A stretch of DNA of 64,000 nt from Streptomyces drozdowiczii (GTDB taxonomy: Bacteria; Actinomycetota; Actinomycetes; Streptomycetales; Streptomycetaceae): contig NZ_CP098740.1 of NCBI RefSeq assembly GCF_026167665.1, positions 3,782,001-3,846,000 on the forward strand. Reading direction: 5' to 3'. Position 1 is the stretch's first letter; each line of letters starts with the position of its first letter. Below, piece by piece: positions 63,713-64,000 of the stretch. The notes under the pieces are model-generated. The model saw only the letters and a list, made by a program, of their open reading frames with translations. It ran no database searches and was not told the DNA's origin. The translations under genes and the position numbers were made by a program.

Positions 63713-64000
63713 TCAGCGCATCGCCGTACCGTCCTCGCGCAGCTGCATCAGCGGCCGGCCGGTCACCAGCAGCCAGGCGGGCAGCGAGGCCACGCACAGC
63801 ACCGGCAGCAGGGCCGTGTCGAAGCCCAGCACCGCCGCCGTGAACAGGCTCAGCCAGCCCTGCCGGGTGACGGCCAGCAGGACGCCCAGCACCCCGCACG
63901 TCACCGCGAGCGCCACCGGCACCCCGCCGACGAGGGCGTGGGCGCACAGTCCGAGCGCGACGCCCGAGAACACCGCCGGGAAGATCCGGCCGCCCCGGAA
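63713..64000 (-). CDS. ClC-type ion channel/antiporter, C-terminal part
   Basis: 95 residues, truncated by the window edge. [19 protein letters not shown] resembles the GxFxP segment of chloride channels/transporters, followed by three hydrophobic stretches and a short tail REDGTAMR. In other bacteria ClC antiporters balance charge during glutamate-dependent acid resistance. The start lies beyond 64000. Confidence 0.7.
   Translation of the reverse strand, partial: FRGGRIFPAVFSGVALGLCAHALVGGVPVALAVTCGVLGVLLAVTRQGWLSLFTAAVLGFDTALLPVLCVASLPAWLLVTGRPLMQLREDGTAMR

Overview
The window is a high-GC actinobacterial chromosome segment, almost certainly Streptomyces. Several things point there: strong third-position GC, only one TTA codon noticed in a recognised gene, many leaderless genes with a TANNNT box about 7 nt before ATG/GTG, a tRNA without an encoded CCA, DUF397/XRE/anti-sigma ATPase genes, and a topA - membrane protein/thymidylate kinase - DNA polymerase III delta-prime - TAP-like protease order that I recall from S. 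coelicolor (around SCO3540-SCO3545). No rRNA, CRISPR array, transposase, integrase or phage gene was seen.

Layout. 1-15.9 kb: tail of a low-complexity protein, a SAM methyltransferase, an ArsR-like regulator with an ABC-2 exporter, topA, a transporter-like membrane domain fused to thymidylate kinase, DNA polymerase III delta-prime, a TAP-type lipoprotein hydrolase and tRNA-Thr(CGU). 15.9-18.3 kb: an M48 membrane protease and a TRM11-like methyltransferase. 18.3-28.6 kb (minus strand): a tightly overlapping operon resembling the channel part of Gram-positive type IV secretion (transglycosylase/NlpC hydrolase, VirB6-like membrane protein, VirB4-like ATPase, TcpE-like and TcpC-like proteins, a 32-residue leader ORF) behind a sigma-factor-like gene. 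29.1-40.5 kb (plus strand): a divergent Tad/Flp pilus operon (SAF/CpaB-like, TadZ-like, TadA, TadB, TadC, four pilin-like or TadE-like proteins) ending in a 1120-residue LysM-transmembrane-SARP/BTAD protein. I think the two operons form one machine with its own regulators. No relaxase, coupling ATPase, integrase or prepilin peptidase is present, so it does not look like a conjugative element.

40.5-49.3 kb: a GH43 glycosidase, a TetR regulator with a membrane protein, a 13-bp tandem repeat array, a LuxR-type two-component system divergent from an FtsX-type ABC transporter across a 56-bp hairpin, and a phosphotransferase. 49.4-52 kb: a streptogrisin-like protease and an intradiol dioxygenase, each secreted and each ending in a CBM5/12 module. 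52-57.2 kb: a family A DNA polymerase, a DUF2786 protein and an FUSC-like membrane protein. 57.2-64 kb: a lipoprotein, a DUF397/anti-sigma ATPase/XRE regulatory trio, an aldehyde dehydrogenase, a PadR regulator, glutamate decarboxylase and the end of a ClC-type channel.

Caveat for any user: seven genes (topA, the genes near 18.7, 25.4, 30.0 and 48.7 kb, the FUSC gene, and glutamate decarboxylase) are each broken by what looks like the loss of one base in a G or C run. In each, adding one base restores a full-length protein. This pattern suggests homopolymer errors in the assembly more than seven real mutations. These genes are reported over their whole span.
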